DNA of 64,000 bases from Paenibacillus assamensis DSM 18201. GTDB taxonomy: Bacteria > Bacillota > Bacilli > Paenibacillales > Paenibacillaceae. The stretch covers positions 124,001 through 188,000 of the forward strand of contig NZ_AULU01000012.1 in the NCBI RefSeq assembly GCF_000422445.1. Reading direction: 5' to 3'. Of the stretch, positions 53,331 through 61,563 are shown piece after piece. A program made the translations under genes and the position numbers. Under the pieces are notes generated by a model. The model made no database searches, was not told where the DNA came from, and worked only from the letters and a program-made list of their open reading frames with translations. Position 1 is the first letter of the stretch; the number at the start of each line of letters is the position of its first letter.

Positions 53331-53985
53331 AAAGTGTGATTGTTAGTGCGTACAAGTCAGTTATGCTCCTAGTCTACGCCGCTTTCATATCTACCTTTTT
53401 ATTGTAAATACCTCGTAAAAGTTGTTGAATAGGCAAACATAATGTTGAGAAATGAAATAGTTACTTCTTTCTGGTATGCGTAAATACTCAAGGTCCATAA
53501 GAGACTGTTATTAGCGAAATAGACTCGGTTACATTGGGCTAGACAAGGCTAGTTCTCGATTACATGCAGATACAGTTCTAGTATCAGTTTATACCCGTCT
53601 ATTTTGTATGATTTCATTAAGCAGCACTTTCTAATTATTGAGGGGTAATATGTAACTGTCAACATGGTTCTAGGTGTAGTTGTAAGGATTTGGTGCTGTT
53701 TATTTTGTGTTGTGCAATATGCAAGGTGTGTGAAGGCGAGTGTACGGTAGGGATCGGAAGGGAAAAGGTAATGATAGATTTTGATGAACAGCAAAGCAAG
53801 CTCAATGGTACATTGATCGGTATGTTGAAATAGCATGTTGAACAGCATGTTGAACAGCGTGCTGAATAGGATGCAGTGATAGGATAGTGGAAGAACAGCC
53901 TCTATTATCGCTCTAATAGAATGATACCCTAGTAGAATAATAATAGAGGCCGTATAGAAGAGGATATCCATAACGAGGCGCTATT

Positions 53986-54597
53986 TTAACAATTGGTGCG
54001 CAATGGAGCATGTAGCCTCATCAGCCATTCGAGCGACTGGAATACATGTTGAAGGTGATCGCTATCTTGATATACCTCTGAAAGGAATAGGCTGCCCTCA
54101 AAAATCGACAGAACAAGCGCTGCTGTTTGCGGGATAGGAAGCGATACATGCAGTTGACCAGTCGTAATGCCTTCTTCGAGCAGCTGCTCCAGGAATTGCT
54201 GATGTCGACGAAAGAATTGATCGATCCGTTCGCGCACTGCCGGCACTTCGCGCGAGGTTTGTGCAAATAATGTAAGAAACGTACCGCCTACGCGGCAATC
54301 TTGTTGATAGGGATCATACGCGATGAGCCGCAGCAGAAACTCGATTCTTGTAATTACTTCTACATGCTGTTGAGATCTGATTAGTGCGGAGCGTGCATCG
54401 TAATAAGCTACCGCATCATCGACGATCTCAAGCAGTATCGCCTCTTTACTTGCGAAATGATAATAAATGTTCGTTTTGGATACTTTACTGATTGCGACGA
54501 TGTCATCCATACTAGTGGAATGATAGCCTGCTTTGAGAAATAGTTCAGCCGCAACTCGCAGTACAATATCCCGATTCGATGATTTTCTTTTCTTCAT
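53986..54597 (-). CDS. TetR/AcrR family transcriptional repressor
   Basis: A 203-residue regulator with an N-terminal TetR helix-turn-helix (RDIVLRVAAELFLKAGYHST, SMDDIVAISKVSKTNIYYHF, about 8-55) and a helical ligand-binding domain with C-terminal features of TetR_C-type domains (LLEEGITTGQLHVSLPIPQT, LVLSIFEGSLFLSE). ATG 54597 with AGGT upstream is used; TTG 54600 is next to it. The likely target is the multidrug MFS gene downstream on the same strand; the 1.26-kb gap weakens that. Confidence 0.87.
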   Translation of the reverse strand: MKKRKSSNRDIVLRVAAELFLKAGYHSTSMDDIVAISKVSKTNIYYHFASKEAILLEIVDDAVAYYDARSALIRSQQHVEVITRIEFLLRLIAYDPYQQDCRVGGTFLTLFAQTSREVPAVRERIDQFFRRHQQFLEQLLEEGITTGQLHVSLPIPQTAALVLSIFEGSLFLSEVYQDSDHLQHVFQSLEWLMRLHAPLRTNC

Positions 54598-54815
54598 CAA
54601 ATACCTGCAGGAGATCCCTGCTTCTCCTTTCTGGTCTTACGTAAGTCTTTCCGTACTCGTATGTAGGTTAATCTAGACACTGGTAATGTAAGGGAGTTAA
54701 GGGTGTTTTGTCAATATTTAGTGAGAAAAGTAAATGATGATGAACATGATGTAGGCTCCCTCGTTTATATTACGAATAACTTCATATAATCGTTACATAT
54801 TGGAGGATGAAAATT

Positions 54816-55133
54816 ATGGCTATTGCTGAAGTGACGATAATTCCTATTGGCACAGCAACAACAAGCTTGAGTCACTATGTGGCGCATATGCAGCGTGTAC
54901 TGGCTCAGCAGGAGGGAATAAGTTATGAATTAACTTCGATGAGCACGATTATTGAAGGAACCCTTGAGCGTGTATTGGAGGTTATTCGTGTGCTGCACGA
55001 ATCGACGTTCGAAGCGGGAGCAGCTAGAGTGTCTACGAGCATCAAGATCGATGATCGACGTGATCGAGAAGCTTCATCTCAACAGAAGCTCCAATCTGTG
55101 CAAGCGAAGTTGTCGCAACCTATCGATGGCTGA
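54816..55133 (+). CDS. MTH1187/YqgV-type thiamine-binding protein
   Basis: A 105-residue small cytosolic protein of the MTH1187/YkoF-related family (DUF77), with MAIAEVTIIPIGTATTSLSH at the start, ELTSMSTIIEGTLERVLEVI and ARVSTSIKIDDRRD near the end. Family members bind thiamine or its precursors and form multimers. ATG 54816 is chosen because GGAGG (54802-54806) lies 9 bp before it; ATG 54807 directly abuts that site. Confidence 0.8.
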   Translation: MAIAEVTIIPIGTATTSLSHYVAHMQRVLAQQEGISYELTSMSTIIEGTLERVLEVIRVLHESTFEAGAARVSTSIKIDDRRDREASSQQKLQSVQAKLSQPIDG

Positions 55134-55180
55134 TTGAACCAATTCCAGCGTTATAACTGGAGAACTTACTCAGCAGAATA

Positions 55181-55252
55181 AACGAGAACAAAGAGAACAA
55201 AGAGAACAACGAGAACAACGTAAAAAACGTAAAAAACGTAATAAATGTAACG
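55181..55252. repeat. 9-bp tandem repeat array (AACGAGAAC/AACGTAAAA)
   Basis: Eight consecutive 9-mers: AACGAGAAC, AAAGAGAAC twice, AACGAGAAC, AACGTAAAA twice, AACGTAATA and AATGTAACG. It lies between the thiamine-binding-type gene and its terminator. It shares the 9-bp period, but not the sequence, of the array at 33967. Confidence 0.85.
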
Positions 55253-55263
55253 AGCATTTCAAG

Positions 55264-55319
55264 CACCTTTCCATACCTGTCTCCGCTTATGGAGCAGCGT
55301 GAATAGAAAGGTGTTTTTT
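55264..55319 (+). terminator. Rho-independent terminator after the thiamine-binding-type gene
   Basis: CACCTTTC (55264-55271) pairs with GAAAGGTG (55306-55313), followed by TTTTTT. An inner CTCC/GGAG stem is present. Confidence 0.8.
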
Positions 55320-55391
55320 GCACATATTTTAAAATGCAGCCAAATGTAAATTGTTACAAGCATATTTGATATATTCACCAGTTGTGCAGTG

Positions 55392-55400
55392 TGATAGAAT
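55392..55400 (+). promoter_or_regulatory. Extended -10 promoter TGATAGAAT for the acetate transporter
   Basis: TGnTAGAAT (55392-55400) with a weak -35 (TATTCA, 17 bp) about 65 bp before the start codon. Confidence 0.45.
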
Positions 55401-55464
55401 ATCTTTTGGTGTTTTTTTCGGAGTATATAAATAGATAAACAAATGGATAGGGGTATTATCGAAA

Positions 55465-56076
55465 ATGCAGACAGAGCAAAAAGTAAAAATTACGACGGCA
55501 GATCCAAGTGCTATCGGCTTGTTCGGCTTGGCAATCGTTACACTCGTGGCTTCTTCACAGAAGCTCGGATGGACAGAAGGGACTTCGCTTATTATTCCAT
55601 GGGCAATCTTCTTGGGTGCCTTTGCACAGTTGTTCGCATGTATTCACGATGCTAAAAAGAACAATACGTTCGGTACGACTGCTTTTGGTGCGTATGCGTT
55701 CTTCTGGCTTGGGGTATCGATGACATGGATGATCCAACATGGTATGTTCGGTGAGTCTATGGCACAAGCAGCTGATACGCATCAGCTTGGTATGGCATTC
55801 GTTGGTTACTTGATCTTCACGATCTTCATGACAATTGGCGCTATGGAAACACATAAAGTGTTGTTCTTTATTTTCGTGCTAATTGACTTCTTGTTCATAG
55901 GTCTTTCCCTTGATGCATTTGGCATCATGACGCCATTCTCGCATACGCTTGCAGCTGTATCCGAGTTGTTGATCGCATTGCTCAGCTTCTACGGTTCTGC
56001 GGCAGCAGTATTGAATACACACTTTGGTCGCACGTTCTTGCCAGTTGGTAAGCCGTTCGGTATTTTCAAAAAATAA
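55465..56076 (+). CDS. Acetate/succinate uptake transporter (AceTr, GPR1/FUN34/YaaH family)
   Basis: A 203-residue membrane protein with six hydrophobic helices. It has the family N-terminal motif TTADPSAIGLFGLAIVTLV (NPxG-like with Asp-Pro-Ser) and the pattern AIFLGAFAQLFACIHDAKKNNTFGTT split between helix 2 and the following loop, typical of AceTr proteins. These carry acetate (SatP also succinate) by proton symport. AGGGG lies 11 bp before ATG 55465. It is a single-gene unit. Confidence 0.87.
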   Translation: MQTEQKVKITTADPSAIGLFGLAIVTLVASSQKLGWTEGTSLIIPWAIFLGAFAQLFACIHDAKKNNTFGTTAFGAYAFFWLGVSMTWMIQHGMFGESMAQAADTHQLGMAFVGYLIFTIFMTIGAMETHKVLFFIFVLIDFLFIGLSLDAFGIMTPFSHTLAAVSELLIALLSFYGSAAAVLNTHFGRTFLPVGKPFGIFKK

Positions 56077-56089
56077 TCAAGATAAGAAT

Positions 56090-56130
56090 AAAGGCGTTCC
56101 GTACTGCTTGGTGCAGAGGGACGCCTTTTT
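56090..56130. terminator. Terminator after the acetate transporter gene
   Basis: AAAGGCGTTCC pairs with GGGACGCCTTTTT around about 14 nt. Confidence 0.87.
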
Positions 56131-56191
56131 CGTATATGTTGGTAGTTGTGGTTGGTTGTTAGATGGTTGCAATGATGTGTGGTAGAAAGGC

Positions 56192-56521
56192 TTATAGCCA
56201 CTTTTTTGCCCATTGTTCTACTGGAATAAGCGCCTTTCCTAATTCCGTCCCTTTGATCGTCAATGAATATTCGGTACGGATCGGTCGGGTAGGAATGACG
56301 TTCCGATTAATAATGCCGCAGTCTTCTAGCTCCTTGATGCGTTCATTCAGCACGCGCTTGCTGAGGTCAGGAATATAGGCATGAACTTCGCTGAATCGTT
56401 TAGGTCCATCTAGAAGCGTATGAATAATTAATCCAATCCACTTCTTGCCGATTAGCTGATACGAGTATTCGATCTTGTCACATAAAGGGCAATCTTCTTT
56501 TCTCTTCTTTTCCTCATCCAT
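56192..56521 (-). CDS. HxlR family winged-helix regulator
   Basis: A 109-residue HxlR-type regulator. The conserved N-terminal Cys motif (CPLCDKIEYSYQLIGKKWIG, here with two Cys at about 11 and 14) precedes the winged helix (GPKRFSEVHAYIPDLSKRVL, then LKELEDCGIINRNVIPTRP-like wing RIKELEDCG). Members sense thiol-reactive or electrophilic compounds or other cues. It is divergent from zwf with 263 bp between, which holds a cre-like site. The target is unknown. Confidence 0.88.
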   Translation of the reverse strand: MDEEKKRKEDCPLCDKIEYSYQLIGKKWIGLIIHTLLDGPKRFSEVHAYIPDLSKRVLNERIKELEDCGIINRNVIPTRPIRTEYSLTIKGTELGKALIPVEQWAKKWL

Positions 56522-56604
56522 TTCTAAACTCCTCCTTCATCTAGTTATTAATAGTAATCAGGTTATCTGTATTTATAATTTGTAAATTTAGCATACTTTA
56601 TCAT

Positions 56605-56618
56605 AGAAAACGCTAACA
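56605..56618. promoter_or_regulatory. cre-like site between hxlR-type gene and zwf
   Basis: AGAAAACGCTAACA matches the cre consensus TGWAANCGNTNWCA at all constrained positions except the first. It lies 84 bp before the hxlR-type start and 44 bp before the zwf -35, so carbon control of either gene is possible. Confidence 0.45.
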
Positions 56619-56661
56619 AGAAAGAGAAAGTTCTAACGTTCACATTTTGGACAAATAAGGG

Positions 56662-56690
56662 TTGACGGATGACTTGGAGAGGAGTATTAT
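56662..56690 (+). promoter_or_regulatory. Sigma-A promoter of zwf
   Basis: -35 TTGACG (56662-56667), 17-bp spacer, -10 TATTAT (56685-56690); about 94 bp upstream of the zwf ATG. Confidence 0.75.
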
Positions 56691-56784
56691 GTTCTCGTAA
56701 AGTAAATGGGTTATAAAAAGTAACTAACATCATAAATATAAACCAGTTAATGTAAGGTTATTCACATATAAGGAGGAGAAAGAG

Positions 56785-58320
56785 ATGGAACCAGCAACTT
56801 TTGTCCTGTTCGGGTCGACAGGCGACTTGGCGAAGCGAAAAATATTTCCTGCTCTATTTAACCTTTATATAGATGGGAAGATGCCATCCGCATTCTCCAT
56901 TATCGGTATGGGGAGAAAGCATATCGAGCATACGGAATTTCAACAAACGGTACGTCAGTCTCTAGAGACATTTTCACGTCGTGTGCCAAGTGCTACGAAG
57001 AAGCTTGAATCTTTTTTGCAGGCGATACGCTATCAGGCATTGGATGTAACACGACCTGAAGATTATAAGAAGCTGCATGAGGTCGTGACAGCAAGAGAAG
57101 CTGAATTGAATCTTCCGCAGAACCGCATGTTCTATCTTTCGGTTGCCCCTGAATATTTTGACACGATTGCTCAGAATATTAAGCTTAGCGGTCTTGGGGA
57201 TACAGCCGGTTGGAAGCGGCTCGTTATTGAGAAGCCTTTCGGTCATGACCTTGCATCTGCTCGTGACTTGAATGCACGGCTTAGTAAGGCATTTGCGGAA
57301 GATGAAGTGTTCCGTATTGACCATTACCTAGGTAAAACGATGGTTCAGAACCTTGAAGTGCTGGAAATTTCCAACCCCGTTCTGCATGCACTGTGGAACA
57401 ATCGCTACATTAATAATGTGCAAATTACAGCGAGTGAAACGGTAGGGCTAGAGGGCAGAGCAGATTACTATGATCAAGCAGGGGCTATTCGTGATATGTT
57501 CCAGAATCATATGCTGCAGTTGCTTATGATGATCGCGATGCATTTACCTAAGGGAAGCAAGGCAGAAGATATTCGGAATCGCAAAAAAAGAGTGTTGGAA
57601 GCTCTTCGTCCTCTTCATAAGGAAGAAGTAGCCGCATCTGTTGTGCGTGGTCAATATGAAGTAGGTACCGTGAATGACAAGCCTGTTGTTAGCTATATCG
57701 ATGAGCCAGGTATTGATTCTTCTTCGCAAAATGATACGTTCATCGCAGCACGTCTATGGATCGATGACACGTTCTGGAGTGAAGTTCCGTTCTATATTCG
57801 CACAGGCAAGCGGATGAAAGAGAAATCAACACGAATTGTGATCGAGTTCAAGGACCCGATGAACAAATATTATACGCAAGATCCAGATGAACCAGAACGT
57901 CCGAATCTTCTCGTTATTGAAATTAGCCCGGATGAGCGAATTACGCTCCAGTTAAATAGCAAAGATATAGAAAAAGGCGACGGCATAGAGCCGATTCAAA
58001 TCGACTACAAAGTTGCCAAAGAGATGCCGGAAGCGTATGAGAATTTGATCTATGATGCCTTCCGTGGCGATGCTTCCTTCTTCGCGCATTGGGATGAAGT
58101 CGAGTTGTCTTGGAAGTTTGTACAGCCTATTCTTGAAGCTTTCGAAGAGAATCTCGTTCCCTTGTACACCTATAAGTCTGGATCTTACGGTCCGGCTGCT
58201 TCTGAGGGACTCGTTGGCCAGGACGGCAACACATGGTGGTTGGATTCCAAAGTTGAAGCTGAAGTGAAGTCTGCTGTTAAGACAGGGGAGAACCTGAAGA
58301 AGCAACCTGTAATGGCTTGA
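56785..58320 (+). CDS. zwf: Glucose-6-phosphate 1-dehydrogenase
   Basis: A 511-residue enzyme that oxidises glucose-6-phosphate to 6-phosphogluconolactone with NADP+, the entry to the oxidative pentose phosphate pathway. The Rossmann motif LFGSTGDLAKRK (8-19), the EKPFGHD segment and the substrate motif RIDHYLGK (about 178-185, with the catalytic His region) are present, and it is full length. GGAGGAG precedes ATG 56785. A decarboxylating 6-phosphogluconate dehydrogenase gene follows in the same direction 300 bp later, so the pathway's two dehydrogenases are adjacent. Confidence 0.96.
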   Translation: MEPATFVLFGSTGDLAKRKIFPALFNLYIDGKMPSAFSIIGMGRKHIEHTEFQQTVRQSLETFSRRVPSATKKLESFLQAIRYQALDVTRPEDYKKLHEVVTAREAELNLPQNRMFYLSVAPEYFDTIAQNIKLSGLGDTAGWKRLVIEKPFGHDLASARDLNARLSKAFAEDEVFRIDHYLGKTMVQNLEVLEISNPVLHALWNNRYINNVQITASETVGLEGRADYYDQAGAIRDMFQNHMLQLLMMIAMHLPKGSKAEDIRNRKKRVLEALRPLHKEEVAASVVRGQYEVGTVNDKPVVSYIDEPGIDSSSQNDTFIAARLWIDDTFWSEVPFYIRTGKRMKEKSTRIVIEFKDPMNKYYTQDPDEPERPNLLVIEISPDERITLQLNSKDIEKGDGIEPIQIDYKVAKEMPEAYENLIYDAFRGDASFFAHWDEVELSWKFVQPILEAFEENLVPLYTYKSGSYGPAASEGLVGQDGNTWWLDSKVEAEVKSAVKTGENLKKQPVMA

Positions 58321-58330
58321 TAATTGGTCG

Positions 58331-58513
58331 TAACGGTTGCCGCAGAGGCTATTTTGTGGATATGGATCGTTTTTGAAATGTAACGGGCGTCAGCGAGCCT
58401 AATTGTAAGAGTGAGCGATATCATTCATCATTATTGCTTAAATAAGCTCGACTACAACCGTTACAAATCTGAAATGGGTCATTTTACGAAAATAACGTCC
58501 ATGGCGCTCATTA
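58331..58513. repeat. Palindromic dispersed repeat, family 2, copy A (F-F-R-R)
   Basis: Unit of the type TAACGGT...AG.CTTATTTTG. Forward units start at 58331 and 58381 (50 bp apart). Inverted units end at 58463 (GCTCGACTACAACCGTTA) and about 58513 (50 bp apart). The 183 bp lie between zwf and the 6-phosphogluconate dehydrogenase gene and can fold into a long hairpin. Confidence 0.75.
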
Positions 58514-58620
58514 GCAGTATTGCTGAGGTGTGTCACAAATCTAGAACAGTAGCGTTGATGCTATTTTGATGCTATTTACAATATGCGCAATCTATATAAC
58601 ATCTGGTGGAGGGAAACAGC

Positions 58621-59514
58621 ATGAAAGTAGGATTAGTTGGATTAGGAAAAATGGGGCTCAATCTTGGTCAGAACTTGCTCGATCATAAGCATGAGGTTGT
58701 AGCATTCGACCTTAATAAGCAAGCGGTAGATGAAATGAAGTCCTTTGGTGCCACAGGTGCTTATACACTTGAGGAACTGGTACAGGCGATGGAAGCACCG
58801 AGAGTATTGTGGATTATGGTACCTCATGGTGTGGTTGACTCGGTCATCGAGCAATTGACACCTTTGCTGTCCACAGGCGATATCATCATCGAAGCTGGTA
58901 ACTCTCACTTTAAAGAATCGATTCGTCGCCACGAGCAGTTGAAAGAGAAAGGCATTCGCTTTATGGATGTCGGGACTTCCGGCGGTATGGAGGGGGCTCG
59001 CAACGGAGCTAGCTACATGATTGGTGGAGACGAGGATGCTTGGCAGCACGTTGAGCCTATCTTCCGTGATACAGCGGTAGAGAACGGTTATCTCTATGGC
59101 GGACGAGCTGGCAGCGGCCACTTCTTGAAAATGGTCCACAACGGGATCGAGTACGGCATGATGGCTGCTATCGGTGAAGGCTTTGAAGTATTGGAGAAGA
59201 GCGATTTCGACTTCGATTATGAAAAAGTAGCGCGAGTGTGGAACAACGGTTCCGTTATCCGTTCATGGCTGATGGAGCTTACGGAGCGTGCATTTTCCAA
59301 AGATGCGAAGCTGGATGAAATTAAAGGCGTGATGCATTCTTCTGGTGAAGGCAAATGGACGGTTGAAACAGCGCTTGATCTTCAGGCAGCTACACCTGTT
59401 ATCGCGATGTCATTGCTGATGCGTTATCGTTCACTAGATCAAGATACGTTTAACGGTAAAGTGGTTGCAGCGCTTCGCAATGAGTTCGGCGGACATGCTG
59501 TAGAGAAGAAGTAA
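58621..59514 (+). CDS. gnd: 6-phosphogluconate dehydrogenase, decarboxylating (short, YqeC/GndA-like type)
   Basis: A 297-residue enzyme of the short class, which often prefers NAD+. It oxidatively decarboxylates 6-phosphogluconate to ribulose-5-phosphate. It has an N-terminal Rossmann motif (VGLVGLGKMGLNLGQNL), the substrate motif DVGTSGGMEGARNGASYMIGG and the catalytic-Lys region GSGHFLKMVHNGIEYG. ATG 58621 has GGAGGG 8 bp upstream; GTG 58606 overlaps that site. It lacks the C-terminal domain of the 470-residue dimeric type. It is flanked on both sides by family 2 palindromic repeats. Confidence 0.9.
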   Translation: MKVGLVGLGKMGLNLGQNLLDHKHEVVAFDLNKQAVDEMKSFGATGAYTLEELVQAMEAPRVLWIMVPHGVVDSVIEQLTPLLSTGDIIIEAGNSHFKESIRRHEQLKEKGIRFMDVGTSGGMEGARNGASYMIGGDEDAWQHVEPIFRDTAVENGYLYGGRAGSGHFLKMVHNGIEYGMMAAIGEGFEVLEKSDFDFDYEKVARVWNNGSVIRSWLMELTERAFSKDAKLDEIKGVMHSSGEGKWTVETALDLQAATPVIAMSLLMRYRSLDQDTFNGKVVAALRNEFGGHAVEKK

Positions 59515-59638
59515 TTAGAGCTCGCAACATACGTGGTCAAATGATTGTGGGAGTTGTTGGCACAACAAGACGAAGGAATGAGCAGAGGAGAGTCTGAACT
59601 TGCGACTAGGTCATCCAATATCGTCTGGGAGTGACTTT

Positions 59639-59821
59639 TAACGGTCTCTATAGACGTTATTTTCGCACAATCGGCCATTATTAAAAGCTAACGGTCGTGG
59701 TAGAGCTTATTGTGGCGTTGTAGATGAAAAATGGGGCGAAAATGGATAAATAAGCTCGATGACACCCGTTAGATTTTTAAAATGAGCAAATATGGCGAAA
59801 TAGCCTCTGTGGTAACCGTTA
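59639..59821. repeat. Palindromic dispersed repeat, family 2, copy B (F-F-R-R)
   Basis: Forward units start at 59639 (TAACGGTCTCTATAGACGTT) and 59689 (TAACGGTCGTGGTAGAGCTT), exactly 50 bp apart. Inverted units end at 59771 (GCTCGATGACACCCGTTA) and 59821 (GCCTCTGTGGTAACCGTTA), 50 bp apart. Length 183 bp, as in copy A. Confidence 0.8.
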
Positions 59822-59879
59822 GGCTTAGTAGCAGCTAAGGAGCGAGTGCGTTTCATTTGCGATTTCATCTTCAAAATTA

Positions 59880-59917
59880 TAAAAATCCCCCTGCATCGAG
59901 GGCACGAATACAGGGGG
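59880..59917 (-). terminator. Terminator of the GH130 gene
   Basis: On the minus strand CCCCCTG pairs with CAGGGGG around 17 nt, followed by ATTTTTAT. It lies about 370 bp after the GH130 stop; another hairpin lies closer. Confidence 0.65.
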
Positions 59918-60032
59918 TGGGGTTACAAAGAAAGCGCGAACATGGTTCGTGAATTCTTTGTGTTACATAATATAAAGATAACATGTGCGTTATCGATAAA
60001 CAAACCCATTACCTAACATATTAGTAAAAAAG

Positions 60033-60108
60033 AAAGAAAACAGCGGCGGTAAGCAATTTCTATGTCAGTTTGCATAGCATGGTGCTCATCGTCGCTGTCT
60101 TTTTCTCT
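60033..60108. terminator. Large branched hairpin, probable bidirectional terminator
   Basis: ACAGCGGCGGTAAGC (from 60040) pairs with GCTCATCGTCGCTGT (to 60098), with an inner CTATG/CATAG stem. An A-run lies on the left and CTTTTTCTC on the right. Confidence 0.6.
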
Positions 60109-60284
60109 GCTGCAATCGTCGTTCACTATCGTAACTTGTTGGCTTAGTAACTATCGCAGCGCAGCAACTTCGTTACAAGTGCAGCTATTGAGCTGCTCGT
60201 TCATTTACTTAGTTCCAAGTGTAGTTACTGAACTACTAAAGCAACTATTCCTTTACTCATGTAACTATTTTCTTACTAGTGTAA

Positions 60285-61274
60285 CTATTCTACGCGAGAG
60301 TTATTCTTCACGAATTCAATAATTTCATCGACATAACCGAATGCGACTGCGGTTACCGTATCAGCAGCACCGTAGTAGATTGCAATACGGCCTGTTTCCG
60401 CATCTACGAGCGATGCGCAAGGGAACGCAACATTTGGTACGTCTCCTACACATTCATAGAGTGTAGATGGCTGAAGCAAGTATGGCTCACTGCGGTACAG
60501 CACTTTCCATGGTTGCTCTAAGTCGAGCAATGCTGCGCCGAATGCATAGACGAAGCCATTGCAGGAGTTAAGCACGCCGTGGTAGATCATCAACCAGCCT
60601 TCGCTAGTCTCGATCGGGATTGGACCTGCGCCGACTTTCTTGCTCTGCCAGCCACCCATTGGTGCCATAACGTGACGGTGACGGCCCCAGAATTCCATAT
60701 CAGGGCTTTCGCTGTAGAAAATATCCCCGAATGGCGTATGTCCTGTATCGGATGGACGGCTCAACATCGCATAATTGCCGTTGATTTTGCGTGGGAACAT
60801 AACCCCGTTGCGGTTGTATGGCAAAAATGCATTTTCCATCTGGTGGAACGTCTTGAAGTCATGTGTATAAGCGACACCAATCGTTGGACCGTGGTAAAGG
60901 TTACACCATGTGACAACAAAACGATCTTCAATCCAGCATACGCGTGGATCATAGCCTTCGATGAAGTTACCGATCTCAGGATCGTCGCACTCGAACGTAA
61001 TTGGCTCAGGATTGATCTCCCAGCTAAGTCCGTCTTTACTGAACCCTGCATGCAAACGCATGTAACGGTTGCGGTCATCGCAGCGGAATACGCCAGCGAA
61101 GCCATCTTCGTATGGGACAACTGCGCTGTTGAAAATACTATTCGAGTTCGGGAGCAAGTCACGAGGAATGACTGGATTTTGGCTGTAGCGCCACAATACG
61201 TCTTTATGTCCTTCTGGACGTTCTTCCCATGGAATGTTAGGCATGCTAGGACCGATAATGTTCACTTTGCTCAT
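60285..61274 (-). CDS. GH130 glycoside phosphorylase (mannoside phosphorylase)
   Basis: A 329-residue five-bladed beta-propeller enzyme of family GH130, which phosphorolyses beta-mannosides to mannose-1-phosphate. Family marks: [20 protein letters not shown] near the N-terminus, [20 protein letters not shown] with the probable general-acid Asp109, [15 protein letters not shown], and [21 protein letters not shown]. The exact substrate (mannooligosaccharide, mannosyl-N-acetylglucosamine or mannobiose) is open. GAGG precedes ATG 61274. The gene sits downstream of a LacI gene and shares an operator sequence with it. A cre site lies in its leader. Confidence 0.88.
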   Translation of the reverse strand: MSKVNIIGPSMPNIPWEERPEGHKDVLWRYSQNPVIPRDLLPNSNSIFNSAVVPYEDGFAGVFRCDDRNRYMRLHAGFSKDGLSWEINPEPITFECDDPEIGNFIEGYDPRVCWIEDRFVVTWCNLYHGPTIGVAYTHDFKTFHQMENAFLPYNRNGVMFPRKINGNYAMLSRPSDTGHTPFGDIFYSESPDMEFWGRHRHVMAPMGGWQSKKVGAGPIPIETSEGWLMIYHGVLNSCNGFVYAFGAALLDLEQPWKVLYRSEPYLLQPSTLYECVGDVPNVAFPCASLVDAETGRIAIYYGAADTVTAVAFGYVDEIIEFVKNNSRVE

Positions 61275-61350
61275 GAAGAATACCTCGCTTTAGGTGAAGG
61301 TTATACGCTTGGTGTATTCAAAGCGTGTTAAGTTACATACATTGCGAAAT

Positions 61351-61371
61351 CGTTAAGTTTACATTTGTCAA
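61351..61371. promoter_or_regulatory. LacI-type operator in the GH130 leader
   Basis: The minus strand reads TTGACAAATGTAAACTTAAC then G. It matches 19 of 21 positions of the sequence at 62697-62717 in the lacI-type promoter. The shared half TTGACAAATGTAAA is identical. Confidence 0.6.
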
Positions 61372-61459
61372 CTTGCTGGATGATGTTCTTGGTCAAATAG
61401 AGTAGAGAGCGTGTTGTTGTCGTGTTTGTGCTCGCCAAGATGCTTCATTCGTCCATTGC

Positions 61460-61473
61460 TGACAGCGTTTTCT
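61460..61473 (-). promoter_or_regulatory. cre-like site in the GH130 leader
   Basis: Minus strand AGAAAACGCTGTCA fits TGWAANCGNTNWCA at all constrained positions but the first. It starts 12 bp downstream of the -10 at 61485-61490, a position where CcpA would block transcription. Confidence 0.5.
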
Positions 61474-61484
61474 TTCACAACTAA

Positions 61485-61513
61485 AATGTAAAATAAAATG
61501 CACACTATGTCAA
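61485..61513 (-). promoter_or_regulatory. Possible GH130 promoter inside the lacI terminator
   Basis: Minus strand -35 TTGACA (61513-61508), 17-bp spacer, -10 TACATT (61490-61485). The -35 lies in the loop of the hairpin that ends the upstream lacI-type gene. The leader would be about 200 nt long. Confidence 0.5.
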
Positions 61514-61525
61514 CGAATAGTGTGC
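61497..61525 (-). terminator. Terminator of the LacI-type gene
   Basis: TGCACACTAT (61499-61508) pairs perfectly with ATAGTGTGCA (61517-61526) around 8 nt. On the minus strand it is followed by TTTTATTTTAC. Confidence 0.75.
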
Positions 61526-61563
61526 ACAAATAAGGTGTAATTTGTTTAGTTTTTATGTATGAA

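Larger units (their letters stand above)
52723..53985. other. Repeat-rich gap between the MFS and TetR genes
   Basis: About 1.26 kb without a supported gene. It contains a 26-bp direct repeat (52842-52893), a palindromic family 1 element (53155-53330) and simple AGCATGTTGAAC-type repeats near 53820-53870. An open frame on the minus strand at 53549-53971 lacks a ribosome site and is low complexity. Confidence 0.5.
59515..60284. other. Intergenic region between gnd and the GH130 gene
   Basis: 770 bp. It contains family 2 repeat copy B (59639-59821), a minus-strand terminator (59880-59917) and a large hairpin (60033-60108). A degenerate GTGTAACTATT-type repeat tract follows at about 60130-60290. 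No gene is supported. Confidence 0.5.

Noticed and set aside
53549-53971. 140-codon minus-strand ORF in the MFS-TetR gap
   Set aside because: No ribosome site, low-complexity FNMLFNML repeat and no family resemblance; it is likely open by chance.
60062-60322. 86-codon plus-strand ORF
   Set aside because: It starts inside a terminator-like hairpin, runs through a degenerate repeat tract and overlaps the 3' end of the GH130 gene.
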